The position numbers and the translations under genes are program-made. From assembly GCF_025602895.1 (NCBI RefSeq), contig NW_026516214.1, positions 310,001 through 374,000 of the forward strand: a DNA stretch of 64,000 nt, read 5' to 3'. Of this stretch, positions 50,941 to 63,100 are shown in pieces. Each line of letters opens with the position of its first letter. The stretch's first letter is position 1. This DNA comes from Polychytrium aggregatum (taxonomy: Eukaryota > Chytridiomycota > Chytridiomycetes > Polychytriales). The notes below the pieces were generated by a model. That model saw only the letters and a program-made list of their open reading frames with translations. It ran no database searches and was not told the origin of the DNA.

Positions 50941-53900
50941 ATGCTGAGCCCGTCGAACGCCCAAGACGTCGACACGCAGAGCGCCGTCGCTGGAGACGAG
51001 CCCGCAACCACCGTGGCAAACTCGACCATCAAGATCTATGCCCGTGTTCGCCCGCTCCGCACAACCAATGCCAAGCTCCGGGTAACCCCTGGCCGATACT
51101 GGATCGAGGCGCCGATCCGAGAGTCGATGCACGACACCACCAGCTTTCCTGTCGTGGGATTCCGGATGCCAAGGGACGAGACTCAGGGCCTCGTCAACAA
51201 CCAGCGAGAGTCGTTCGAGTTCAAGTTTGACCACATTTTCAACGTCGACACGAACCAAGAAGAAGTGTTTGACCTCGTCGCCAAAGATGTTGTGTTGAGT
51301 GCGCTCGAAGGCTACAATGGAACCATATTTGCCTATGGCCAGGTTCGCCGTCTCCCGGCGCAGGAATGCGCATCGCTTCACGCTTCGATTGCGACCACTG
51401 GCGTATTTGCCCGATTCGCCCGGCTGAATCTATCCGCTGACGAGACTTGCCGATCTGGTTCATCAGACGGGCTCTGGGAAGACATTTACGATCACCGGCG
51501 GTGCCGAAAAGTATGCAGACCGTGGCCTCATTCCACGATCACTGCAGTTCATATTCAGCGAGATCAAGAAGGTACTATTGCACGGGAGCAACGGTCATCT
51601 GGACGAGTGTTTCTCGGGATTCAGCTCTGTCCCTGGTACCGTCAGAGACAGCCTGACTAATGCCGTTGTCGGTCTGGTCGGTGCTGTCTGTGTGGATGCG
51701 CGCTGTAGCGAACCGATTGCCACTATGAGGTCAGCATATCATATCTTGAAATCTACAACGAGTCAGGATACGATCTGCTCGACAGCTCAAGAGATGCCAA
51801 AAAACTGGAGGACTTGCCGTAAGATACGACGAGGCAGCTCTGTGGGGGGGGGGACGCTTTTGTTCTGCATGCTGTAGATACTGCTGCATGCTGTGGATAC
51901 TTCTGCATGCTATGAATACTTCTGCATGCTGCTTGCTACAGCTCTGGTTTTTCAACACCAGGAAGGTGGCCCTGCGCGAGGATTCGGATCAAAACATCCA
52001 CATCGGAAATCTTTCTGCACAGCCGGCCATTAACGAAGAGGAGGCCCTCAACCTTTTGTTTATTGGGGACACCAACCGAATGATTGCCGAGACACCCTCG
52101 AATCCGGCTTCGTCCAGAAGTCACTGCATCTTTATTATATCGCTCGTGAGCAAGAAAGAGGGTGGCGACCGGATTCGCCGCAGCAAATTGCATCTAGTGG
52201 ATTTAGCCGGGTACGCAAAGAACGGATGGACATAGCCTTGCAGCTGTCACATCTACCAAACATGGTGCTCGTGTTTTGCTTGGCCCTCAATGCGATACCC
52301 AGCCCGAAGCGCTTTCGTGGGCCATGGCTTGTTGACTGATACTCCCGAGCCTGCTCCAGCTCCGAGCGCACCTCTAGAACCGGCATCAACGGCACGCTGC
52401 TCAAAGAAGCGACATACATCAACCTGTCTTTACATTTTCTGGAGCAAGTAATCATTGCCCTTCACGAGAAGTCCCAGGGACGACGAGTCCATGTGCCCTA
52501 TCGCAACTCGATGATGACCAGCGTCCTTCGAGACTCGCTGGGAGGCAACTGCAAAACAACGATGATTGCCACCCTGGCTGTCGAGGACCAGCTGATTGAT
52601 GTGAGTCCAAGCGAGGCCATCTGCATGCGCATGAACCAAAGCCGAGTGGTTTCATAAGTGCCTGGGCACGACAATGGCTTTTACAGCCCCCCTCCCAGTG
52701 GATAATGTCTATGTAATGCAACATAGGAATCCATATCCACGTGCAGATTTGCCCAGCGAGTCGCACTGATCTCGAACAAGGCCACCCTAAACGAGGAGAT
52801 CGACCCTCAACTCGTGATTGTCCGGCTCAAGAAAGAGATTGTCCGGCTGCGGGCCGAGCTCGCCTTGGCCCGCGGCGAGAGCAGCGATATGGACGGAGAC
52901 TTGCCTGATTACGAAAAGGAGAGGTAGATATGCAGCGGGTTTCCCGGGGCCATAGTCAGGCACAGCAGGGATGCACGCCTGCCGGCCCGAGGTTTTGCTT
53001 CCGACGGTTCTTTAATCACATCGTGCGCCAATGGTGGATTGTTGCAGAATCAAACAAGCGGTGCGAGACTACCTCGGCGACCCTACCGGCGAGAGCCTGA
53101 ACAATCTGTTCTTTGGCGACTACCGCAAAATATCATACGCCTTTTCTGCGTTCAAGGTATCGGCTCCGGCTCGCACTACAGAGACTGAATGCAAATACTT
53201 GCAGACTTTCGTACGCATTCGTATCGATTCTAAGCCAGTCACTCTCAACTTCAATCCATGCCCTGCAATGGCTGCTCGTCCTGGCTTGGTTGCACTCTAT
53301 GTGACTACGTCTGAATTCAGGAACTGGGCCAGAGCGCAGCCCCTGCTTCTAAAGTGACCGGGCGAATTAAGGATGATGCCGATAGCGTCTCAACCCGAGT
53401 AGAAACGGCCCCAGCTCCGGCTTCGGCTTTGGGCTCGGTTAGCAGCGCCGAGCTTGATCGCTTGAGAGGCTTGGTGAGCCACCGCGACAACGAAATTAGT
53501 ATGTATATCGCCCAGAACGGAAGCGCTATATCGCGATGTGGCCTCTCGTACTGATCGTTCCTCGCACCCCTCTCCGCTGAAACTGCAGATATCCTGGTTG
53601 GAATGCTGAGCAAATATAAGGAGCAGCTCGCAGCCCGATCTTCTGATCACAGCCTTCCGCAAGCTGGGCAGGCGTCTACCGGCAGGGACTCTGAAACATC
53701 GCAGTCCAGTCAGTTGGATGCTATCCACCCTTGGGATAGATTTGCTGCAAATCCAAATGGCAGAGACTCAAAGTACGGCACGCAACCGGATACGGCCCAG
53801 GCGCACAATCAATTTGGAAGCCACTCTGCTGTCCATCATCCATCTCCGCAGCCAGTGTCGATCCCACGCGCACCACTCGACTCTTCCAAGTCCGAGGATA

Positions 53901-55156
53901 AAGGTGCTGCACGGAAAGCTGCCGAAAGTATGATATCGACAGAAAAAGCCAAGGCGTTTGAGATATTTAAAAGCGGCTATCCGTCAAGCGGCTGGATCGA
54001 TGGCCAGAAGGCCATTCTGAAGGAAAAGTACTCGCTGGCCAAGGCTCTAGGCGAGCAAGCTCACGACCTACGATCCAAAATCAGTTAGGTGTCGATCTAT
54101 ATTTGAAATGCAGGATTTCAGTCGGCCTTCGTTGTGACAAATGTGGCAGACTATAGTTGGTTGTACTGCCGCTACCTCCACTCAGATCTCGGCAACTAAA
54201 CGATCTCTCGTCTCTGCCACATCATTCGGCAGAAAATATGAAGAGCTCCCTAGACGCTGCTGGCGACGAGACCGGGAACAACAACGACGCTGTCAAAGCC
54301 GCTATTGGTGACCACGTCCAGCGGTATGAGCCACTGCTGAATTCACCTGCCTATCCAATACAGATTGCTGGTGGATAGATGTCAGTCGCGCCGCCTGCTA
54401 GCAGCATCGCTCATCACCTGTCGCTCTGCTGGCACACATAATACTCATGGACATGCAATGGACAGATACAAGAAAGCATATCAGCAGCTCAAAGATCTCA
54501 AGATTGAGATTGAGCATCTCCACCATTTGCTCGAGCAAGCGCGGCACCGGTTGACCCGCGATTTCGAGCATTGGTACGTTAGCGTATATTTATCCGGTGA
54601 TGAAGTTCCGGACACAAGCCGCACCAGGTCTCTCTCATCCACAAGCAGTCGCACCGCAGACGAAGAGACGCTCGTGACATCACATGCACGACGCCACGAT
54701 CCGGTCGCACCCAAGGGCGAGTCTGGAAGCCCGGCTGTACCAAAGTGGCAGTCAGACTCGTCAATCTACTCGGCGCGATCGTATCTCGATCAACCTCGCT
54801 CAGCCGTGGCGGCGGATGGTAGAGGCGAGGCCAGAGGAGATGGCCGAAGCGAGTCTCGATTTGGAGCCGCCTATCAGGTCAACGATCGGACAAGCCGACC
54901 AGCTAGTCGCCAGACGGCAGAGAGGAGCCGCATGCAACGCCAGGTCAGCCACAGTTCATCTTCCTCGGATGGGACGGCCGTGATGGCGAGAGCGAGTTCA
55001 CGACAAGATGTCTTAGCAGCTCATCGGCTGCCGGATCCAGTGGGTCAGACCATAGGCTCCTCGACAGACTACCATGTCAAGTCCGAAGTTGATGCCTTTT
55101 ATCAGGCGCGTGAAAAGACCCTTCGATCGCTGTCGAGGACCAACAACTCTTCATGA
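50941..55156 (+). CDS. KIF6: Kinesin-9 family motor, KIF6-like
   Basis: Start MLSPSNAQDVDTQ at 50941, stop after TNNSS at 55156, about 15 exons. The motor domain is complete: STIKIYARVRPL, FKFDHIFNVDTNQEEVFD, GTIFAYGQ joined to TGSGKTFTITGGAEKYADRG (P-loop), ISYLEIYNESGYDLLD, switch I NPASSRSHCIF, switch II LHLVDLAG joined to SERTSRTG, YRNSMMTSVLRDSLGGN, and STCRFAQRVALISNKATLNEE. After the neck come IKQAVRDYLGDPTGESL, KAFEIFKSGYPSSGWIDGQK with SLAKALGEQAHDLRSK, and RYKKAYQQLKDLKIEIEHLH, all typical of KIF6 rather than KIF9. The tail is Ser/Arg-rich. Kinesin-9 motors act in cilia and flagella, near the central pair. Several introns hold tandem repeats. Confidence 0.93.
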
Positions 55157-55465
55157 CAGTGGTCGTGATGGGGGCTCCTGGAGCGTACGCTTGCCCGCAC
55201 TGTCAAGGCACCGGATGGGTCTCAGCCTCCAATGTCTCGATCTGGCTCCATACACCCACCAATACATTTGTTTCGGCTGGCAAATCCCGCGCATGTGTCG
55301 GGTCGCATTTCGGGCTGGGTGCTGATGACCAGTTGCGCGCGCGATGGAAGGGCGATGATGGCGCCGGCGCTCCCAAATACCTTCCCGAGTCTGACGCCCG
55401 TCGTCTCAAGGAACAGCTCCATACTCTTGCACCTCTGCCTGACTCTCCTGTTGGCTGTCGGCATC

Positions 55466-57745
55466 ATGGACAAGCGCAACATCTATCAAGAGAAACTCTC
55501 GGGTGTGGTCTCGGTAGGTATCGACGCTGCAAGCACATGTCTGCTCTCCAGGCGGCGTGCAGAGTTACTCATTGTATATCCAACCCCGCCGCACAAGAAC
55601 CACTTGACGAAAACTTGGCACCACTCCAAGTCCCTTATCCATGGCCGCCTGAAGAGAATCCAGGAGTCGCAGGTCCAGCGACGCTGGCTTCGCGTCGTAC
55701 TTGCAGTTGCGCTCCTGGGCGGGTGTATTTTCCTTGCCCTCTACAAGCCTCTGCTTTCGGCGCAATATCTTCGTCGTAAATGCCTCGAGAACAAGCCCCA
55801 CTGCCTCTACGTCTTCAACGAGCTGGGTGTCGCGTTTGATCCCTCCAGCATCCAGAGGAACGTGGACGAGTACAGACTCATACATCACCCCGATCGCGAA
55901 ATCTACAACACGACCTCGATTCCCAACGTCATCCACTTTGTTTTTGGCCTCTTTGAAGACTTTGATGGAATCCCCTTCGGCATCCTGCAGTTTCTGGCCA
56001 TCAAGGTAAGGTCAAGACGCGCTTCACACGCTTCACCACTCCATCCCACGGCAAACGATCTGCCGTCATAAGTCAGTTCTGCTGGACGATTCTCGCGCTT
56101 AGGCTGAGATATCAAGCGTGGACAGTCCATTATGAGTTTAATCGAGTTCCAGCAACCCGCCATCGTTGCACCCATCCGTTCTGTGCAATGCCATGCGTTG
56201 GCTTGCGCTGCCGCCTCTCGTCATGGAACGCTTCGGCGACGCGATCATGGCTGACAGCTCTCTTTGTCAGTCGGCGGCGGAAGTGCATAGCCCTGCTGCG
56301 ATCTACTGGCACTATCTCCACCTTCCTGCAAGCGATAACCATTGGTGGGTCCAATCTCAAAAGTACCTTACCTTGAGACCAATCGATGAGACCTATGTAA
56401 TCCATAGCGAGAGCGCTGCCTCGCGCAATGAGCTCTTGGAACTGGTATGTATGTTTGTGGTGGGGATGGACGGGCCTGGTCCGAGTTCCCAGCAACATCA
56501 TCACGCACAGCTGATCCATCACCCCGACTTTGAATCTAGGTCAAAATCCACATTCTTATGAACGAGGGCGGCGCCGTTCTCGATACGGACATTATTTCCA
56601 TCAAGCCGTTTGATCCTGAGTGGAACGCCCATGGGCGCTTTATCATTGGCCAGGAAATCGAAAAGTCGCAGCATGGCGACCGAGTCACACTCTGCCCATC
56701 CGTGGTCATGTCTGCCCCAAACTCTAGCTTCGTCAACCGATGGATTAGAATGTATGAGGAAATCTCGAGCAGCAGCAGCACAAAGTACAACGCCGGAGCA
56801 GACTTTGACTTTCACCGGATGTACGACCAACTCTGGATAGAAGACCCTGAGGATATGAATGTATTGAATGCCAAGCGGTTCTCGAACCCAAGCAAGGTGC
56901 GTGCCATCTCTATCTGCTCGGCCATTCGCTCTCAACAGGCGACCTGTGCTCGTATCTCCGGCCTAGCCGATATGCACATTGCCCGGACTCTATCTCCGGG
57001 CCGGTGCCACTATAGATATTCAGGGCCTTGGATCTGGTTCGGGGCACTGCGCCAGCGCACTTGTTCCCTGGCCAGGCTTCCCTGCAACAAACCAAGGCAT
57101 TTCGGTGCTTCTCCACTCCGGCTGAGCAGCCGTGGCTGACGACCTCTTTCTTGCTGCAACTCATCCATCAAGGATCCCACGAGCTTTGCGGCTGTGTTTT
57201 CCGACGACCAAGTCGCAGCGCTCGACTTTGAGCAGACCTATGTTCTGCATTCGTTTTCCCAGCGCCACTACGATCTGTACTTTGTCAACATGACCAAGCA
57301 GACCATCATGAACTCAAACAGCGCCTTTTCCAAGTTTACTCGGCCGCTTTTGTACGGGATTCCAGATATTTCGGAAGACCAGAAGGCCGAGGAGCTGGCG
57401 TGGTATCTGCGGCTCAAAGCCATGGCCCAGGAGCGTCGGGAGCTCATGAAACAGACCAATAAGGCGTTCCGGGATGCCCGCGCTCAGAAGCGGCATGAGC
57501 AGCTCGACCGAATGAGACGGCTGGCCGACTACAAGCGCAATTTGGAGCTGCTAGAAAACACCGAGCAAGCCCGCGAAATCGACCGGATTACCGAGGAGAA
57601 GCAGCGGCTCAACGAAGAGTGGGCGCGACAGCAGATTGAGAGCGTCAACTCGGAGGTCTTTGAGACAGAGTCGATGCTGTGGAAGCGGCCCCGCCGCAAG
57701 GACATGCTGATCAACAAGTGCTTGATCGGCATCTGCGTAATGTAG
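55466..57745 (+). CDS. GT32-like type II glycosyltransferase with C-terminal coiled coil
   Basis: Possible start MDKRNIYQEKLSG at 55466, with an intron to the exon at about 55.63 kb; stop at 57745. A signal-anchor helix (VVLAVALLGGCIFLALY) follows a basic stretch, giving a Golgi-type type II layout. The catalytic part shows IPNVIHFVFG, IYWHYLHLPASDNHWW, and NEGGAVLDTDIISIKPFD with the DxD metal-binding motif of GT32 (Och1-like) enzymes. FFF-like SVVMSAPNSSF and HSFSQRHYDLYF follow. These transfer a sugar from a nucleotide donor; the substrate cannot be told. Odd is the C-terminus: about 110 residues of charged coiled coil (QERRELMKQTNKAFRDARAQ and onward), not usual in this family. This exon is in frame with LLYGIPDISEDQ, so it belongs to the gene unless a splice was missed. 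Confidence 0.75.
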
Positions 57746-58227
57746 CGGCCAAGGATGCCCTCCCCCAGTCACGCCCGGACCGGACAAGCACCTGCTGGCG
57801 ACGCTGCTGAACGACTTGTCCGCATTCTGAACCAGCGTCTGCAGCTCCGTGGATGCTTTCGTCGAGGCCAATGCCTCACATGCCGCCCCAGCGGCTTGCA
57901 CAAATACAGTGCCAGCATTTCTGTTCATCGTCTTCAGGATGCAACAGGCACATTCTAATATATCGTATATCACGATCGCCGTCTCCGCCGGTTCCGTTTG
58001 GAGGCGATTGCATACCTTGCGTCATCTGAGGAGGATCTGTCTTCTCGGGCACTGGCGCTGGGCTGGCGCGGTTTTGGGCTGCAGCCAGGGCCAGGCAAAA
58101 TGCGACCCAAGGCCTGGCGCTGCCGATCCGCCGTCAGCGTTCATCTGGGTTCCATCCCTCCCTCCCGCATCCCGAGCTTGCCCCTCCCCCACCTGGAGGC
58201 CGCTGCGTTCTCGACCTTTGCTGAACC
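57746..58227. other. Intergenic spacer GT32-like / GOSR1
   Basis: 482 bp between two plus-strand genes. It includes a pyrimidine-rich stretch shortly before the GOSR1 start. No gene is seen. Confidence 0.5.
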
Positions 58228-59829
58228 ATGTACTCGGCTGTGCCAACATCTGTCGGCACTGGCGCCTCGCCGAATTGGGAGGCTCTCCGGAAACAAGCCC
58301 GGCAGCTGGAAAACGAAATCGAACTCAAGCTCGCCACCTATGCCAAGCTCGCCTCGACCTCATCCGGCTCCACCCCGCTGGCGGCCTCATCATCTTCGAC
58401 GAATGTGCTTGCCGCTCCTGCACACGTGTGGACATCTCCTGATGTCGCCGAGCTCGAGGTCGACGATCTGCTCAAGAGGGTCTGTATTTATCGGGCAGTC
58501 AGGGACTCGAAGGCCATCTGCAACTCGATGGTCAGCGGCAGCGGCGGCTTTGTCCATAACCCACCCGGCTTCGGAGACGGGATCCGTTCGAGGAACAGAC
58601 GATCCACAAATCTGCCGATAGTTCACTTGTGGCTCTTGAGATCAAGACCGCTGGATCGGCAGGAATGTCTGCGTGGCGTACGGTTGGCTCCAGAGCCCGT
58701 CGCCCCCCCCCTGATCCCCCTGCCCGAGGGCTCTCGGACTGATATCCGGAACAGAGTCTTGTCTTGCCGGACTGACCCGATATTCCTGTCTCGTTGCTGC
58801 GCAGCTCACCGCGGTCGTCAATTCCATGGCCGATGTTCTTGAAAACTCGCCTGCCGGAGTTCCTTCCAATTCATCTATGATGCATATGCTCCAACGACAC
58901 CGCGATATACTCTTTGATTACACCAAGGAGTATAAGAAAACAAAGGTGACCAACCGCGGCTGATGGCAGCACCTTAGCAGTCGAAAGCCGAGACAGATCA
59001 TCTCCCCCATAAACGGGCGGATTACTGGAGCACACTGCTGCCGACGCGCTGGTCTGATCGGCTGTCGGCCCTCGCCTGCCGATCGTTATCCGCCTCTGTC
59101 CGCACGGCTGCGATGCTTGGTGCCGTGTCTGCTGGCTGACCGGTTTCGGCTGCAATTCTACTCCTGTCGCCATCTGCGGCTTGCTCATAGGCAAACATAG
59201 TATCGGCCAAGGAGCACGCCGAGCTCCTGACTACAATCAACAATGACATCAAGTGAGTCTTGAAACCAAACGCAACCTGGACCGTGAGATCGGCTTGCCA
59301 CAGCAGGTCACTGGACAAAGCAGTGCCGCACCAATACCAGTGACTAACAGAAGCGCCGTCAATCTCCGCAGTTCATATCGGTCCGGGGCATCGGCGCAGG
59401 ATTTCTATCTTTCCGAACGCAATCGTATCGACAACTCGCATAGCATGACAATCAACATTTTGGAACAAGCTTATGAGGCTCGCGCGTCTCTAGCAGCCCA
59501 AGGCCGGATGCTTCTTGGAGCACAGGGTCGGTTGGGAACAATCATGGGTAAGCTTGGGCTGTGTCTGTCATAGCTACAAATGCTTCTTCCGCGTCCGCGC
59601 TCGGCCACAAGTCGCCGATGTGGTATCGGGCTCGTACGCATATCGACAGCCCATGATTGCCGATTCTGCGACTGACGCCTCGAATGCCCCTTCGCAAGCA
59701 CGGTTCCCGGTCATCAACAATCTGATGAGCAAAATCAACCTCAAGAAGAAGCGGGACGCTCTGATACTCGGGGCGGTCGTGGGCGTGTGCACTTTTATAT
59801 TTTTTTGGTACTTTTTCACTCGTGGATAG
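58228..59829 (+). CDS. GOSR1: Golgi SNARE GOSR1/GOS28
   Basis: Start MYSAVPTSVGTGASPNWEAL at 58228. The first exon has the Gos1-type N-terminal helix WEALRKQARQLENEIELKL. Later exons give VVNSMADVLENSP and MLQRHRDILFDYTKEYKKTK, then SAKEHAELLTTINNDIK, then the SNARE motif region DFYLSERNRIDNSHSMTINI, LEQAYEARASLAAQGRML and RLGTIM. The last exon has FPVINNLMSKINLKKKRDAL and a C-terminal membrane anchor ILGAVVGVCTFIFFWYFFTRG. It is a Qb-SNARE for transport within and to the Golgi. Domain order and tail anchor are complete. About six exons; the one near 58.48-58.8 kb is bounded loosely. Confidence 0.92.
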
Positions 59830-60198
59830 GCGCGGTGGCCGAGAACGAAGAAGCGCGGCTGTAGCTTGCTATTCTCACTGCCGGCATCAAGCTACTGCAC
59901 TCACGCCTGTCCCTGCTATATCTAGCTCCCGTGTTTGGATTATCGTCACCCTGGACAAGTCAGAAGAAGCACGGGTTGGTTTGAGGGGGCAGGCTTTTAT
60001 TTCAACTGGGAGCAGGGCGAACCTGTACTTTGATCCAGCTCGCGGACTGTATGGTCTTGACTGTAGGATTGGCTCGGGCAATCGTTGTGGCCTTGTCCTG
60101 TACAACTAGACGCTCAATACACCTGGCCGGCCTCCTGTGGCGATCGACCATGCGCAAGTGCCAAGTTGGGCTCCGCTCACAAGGCGGTGGAGGAGGGG
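59830..60198. other. Convergent spacer GOSR1 / Sec7-PH gene
   Basis: Holds the 3' ends of two convergent genes. Nothing else is seen. Confidence 0.5.
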
Positions 60199-63100
60199 CT
60201 ATGACGGGCCGACGGGCGACCCCTCGAGGACCTCAAAGCCCTGTGCTTCGAGATCCGCGACGAGGAAATGTCTGTAGCAGCGCAACCGCTCGCAGCCCAT
60301 CTTGGTTTTTTTGAGACTCTCCAAGTTTTTTGTGATTGCCTGCTCGACCCTGGACTTGGCTTGCTTTGAGAGGGGCTGAAGAATGCTGAGGTGATCTTGA
60401 ATGCGGATCTCATTGAGAAGCTGCTTCTCCAGGCCTGACGATGTATTGTTGATCTCTTCGAGTTTCATCTGAACCAACGGCCAATCGCGAGGCACGGTGT
60501 AAATATGGTCGGATACACCATCGGGGAGATGCTGAGGAGCACGAGTGCCCCCGCAGCATCGACGGTGATTCTCTCGCCCGTTGCACGGTGTTCACCGACT
60601 TGCAAGCTGCCATTCAAATGGGCAAAGTGGTCGCTCGTGTTCGTACCTGGATAACAGCCGCTCTTCCTTCTGCGTCGGCCATTTCGTTCGTGTCTTTTTC
60701 GTCTTCCAGACCGACGTTTGGCGTCCGCACTTGGGACATTTGTGTCTGACTTGACTGTCGCTGCTGCTGCTGCTGTTGCTGTTGCTGTTGCTGTTGCACG
60801 TTCATGGCCATCTGCCTCGTGAGCTGTACTCGCGATCTTACCCCAGCAGTTTTGAAGGTGGCGGCCATGTTGATTTTTTCGACCCAGTCATGAGCCGCTT
60901 CGTCGCTCTCAGCCTGTAACAGGTACTGTGCACCGCTCGAGAGGTTGAACCGAAAGACGAATCGGCGATTCTTATAAGTCGGGTCGAACAAACAAACGGC
61001 GTTGTCGGAGCCATAGATCGACGATGCCTTTGGGGCGTTCTGGCTATCCTGTTGCCGAGGGGGAACAGTCAGAGTAAGAGCGTTGGCAAGGGGCTCCAGG
61101 TGGTGTAAGGCTCAAGCCCGAGCCTCATCGGTGCACGTCGAGCCGAAACTTCCACAAACTCGGCGGCCACCGTCGCTGTCGATGCCGAGACAAGAAATCA
61201 TAACCTCTACTATGCACCCCAACTCCCATGTTTGATATGGCTTGACTCACCGCGTCTTCGCCGTAGAGACTCAGGCCGGCATTCCTTCGCTTCACGAACC
61301 ACTCCCAGTTTCGGAACAAAATCAACTGGCTACCACTCAAGACGGCCCAGAACTTGACCCAGACGCGAGAGGTATGCTTCGTGCTAAAATCCTTCCAGTC
61401 CTTCTTGCGATGTAGGATCCCGTCGCGAGAGTGCCGCAACAGGGCAACGGCAAGGCGTTCGTTGCTACCAGTATGGCCAGCAGCTGCTGGCGCTGGGGCC
61501 GAGGCAGTGACAGGTGAGGTCTGGCCTTGCTTTCCAGCAACAACGCTGGAGACCGACGATCCAGCCGATATCCGACGCGTCGAGCTCTGTGACAATGGAC
61601 TCGATGATATGCGACACGACGCATGTGACGACGAGGTTGTCCCCATCGGCGAAGAGCCGCATTCGCTGCTGCTGGCTGAAACGGAAAGATTGCGCCCAAG
61701 GGCTTTGAAGAAAGGCTTCTCGAGCTGTTTGCTGGGATTAATGGGGTACTCGAATGACACAGCCATGATGTCTGTCTGCAGGCCTCTGTAGGCCTCGGCC
61801 ATGGTAGGAACTGGCCGGTCGGGCCCAACCTGTTGCAGTTGAGTTCGCGGTGTGTATTCAGAAGGAGGCAGGCAGGCAAGAGTAAAGCATGATTAGTATT
61901 TCAGGGATATAAACTTCGCGACAGTCGAGTCCCGATATGGCTATGCAACGACAACCCACGGTCATTCAAGCGGATACACCTTTGGCGCAACGAGCGGCCA
62001 CATCTCCGAAGAAGCCACTTGATCCAAGCATGACAGAGAAAATGCCGCGATTGAGTTGAAGTATTACCTGATTGCTCTTGGTTTCATCGCCATGGAAGAT
62101 GGAGAGCCAGCTCTTTGCTTGATCGACTTTGACGCCGCTGATCTTTTTCTTGTTTTTCTTGATCAGCACGCCTCCATCGACGGGATCAACATCATCGACC
62201 ATGTACTGGAAGGACTGGTGCTTGATGTTTTCGTAGAACAGCTCCAGAATGTCAGTGGGTATCACAGAGGAGTCTGGGCAGGCGCACTTCGTGTTGTCGA
62301 TAAAATCCTGTATGCGCATTTTGTTCCGGTGGGCGGGGTTGTGTAGGTCCGAGTTCAAGAGGACCAGTGCAAATGATATAATGTGGATAGTTTCTGGTGG
62401 AAGACGATGATGGGTAAGCAAGACTTGGGCGATCATTGGGGAGGCCTCGATTTGTCCTCCCTGCGCTCGTCTACACATGAGCCTGTAATGAAAAGCGTTA
62501 CCTGCGCTGTCGAGAATTCGTGGATTGGTTTCAAAGTACCGCCGAGCAAAGGCCATCAAGATTCGATCAATCTCCTGTGACTCGGGCGGCAGCATGAACG
62601 AGTATAGGAACTTTCGGAGAGCCATATCAAGGGCAATTTGCTCAAAGTTGTACCGGCGCATGAGACACTCTAGTACGGCGGCGTGGAAGTCATCTCTGTA
62701 GGTGCGGGCAGTATAGTTTCACGATCCGCAGGTCAGGAGAAACGACACGATGTTAGAGAGTCATCCACACACATTCGTGACATATAACAGCTGCAGCCTC
62801 GACGACATACGGCTGCGGCCGTCCAAGAATGCTGACTGTGGCCCTGTTCACTTACTCCTTTGAGAGGAGTTTGGCGAGCTCCTTCTTTGAGATGGTCACC
62901 AGAAGCTTCTCCAGGTACTCTTCTGGGTTCTCCTTCCGTGGCGGATTTACCATGATGTTTCCGATTACGACCTGGCTCTTTCTCCGGGTCTCGACAGTCG
63001 GTTTGTGCTGCGTCACTATTTGCTGCGACAAAGATGGGGCCGCTTGTGCCGAGTAGACTTGCTGCTCCGATAATCTGGCCTGCTGCTCATATGGCGACTG

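Noticed and set aside
50383-51381. 332-codon minus-strand frame across the CFAP69/KIF6 spacer
   Set aside because: It covers the first KIF6 exon in antisense and the spacer; no domain or homology.
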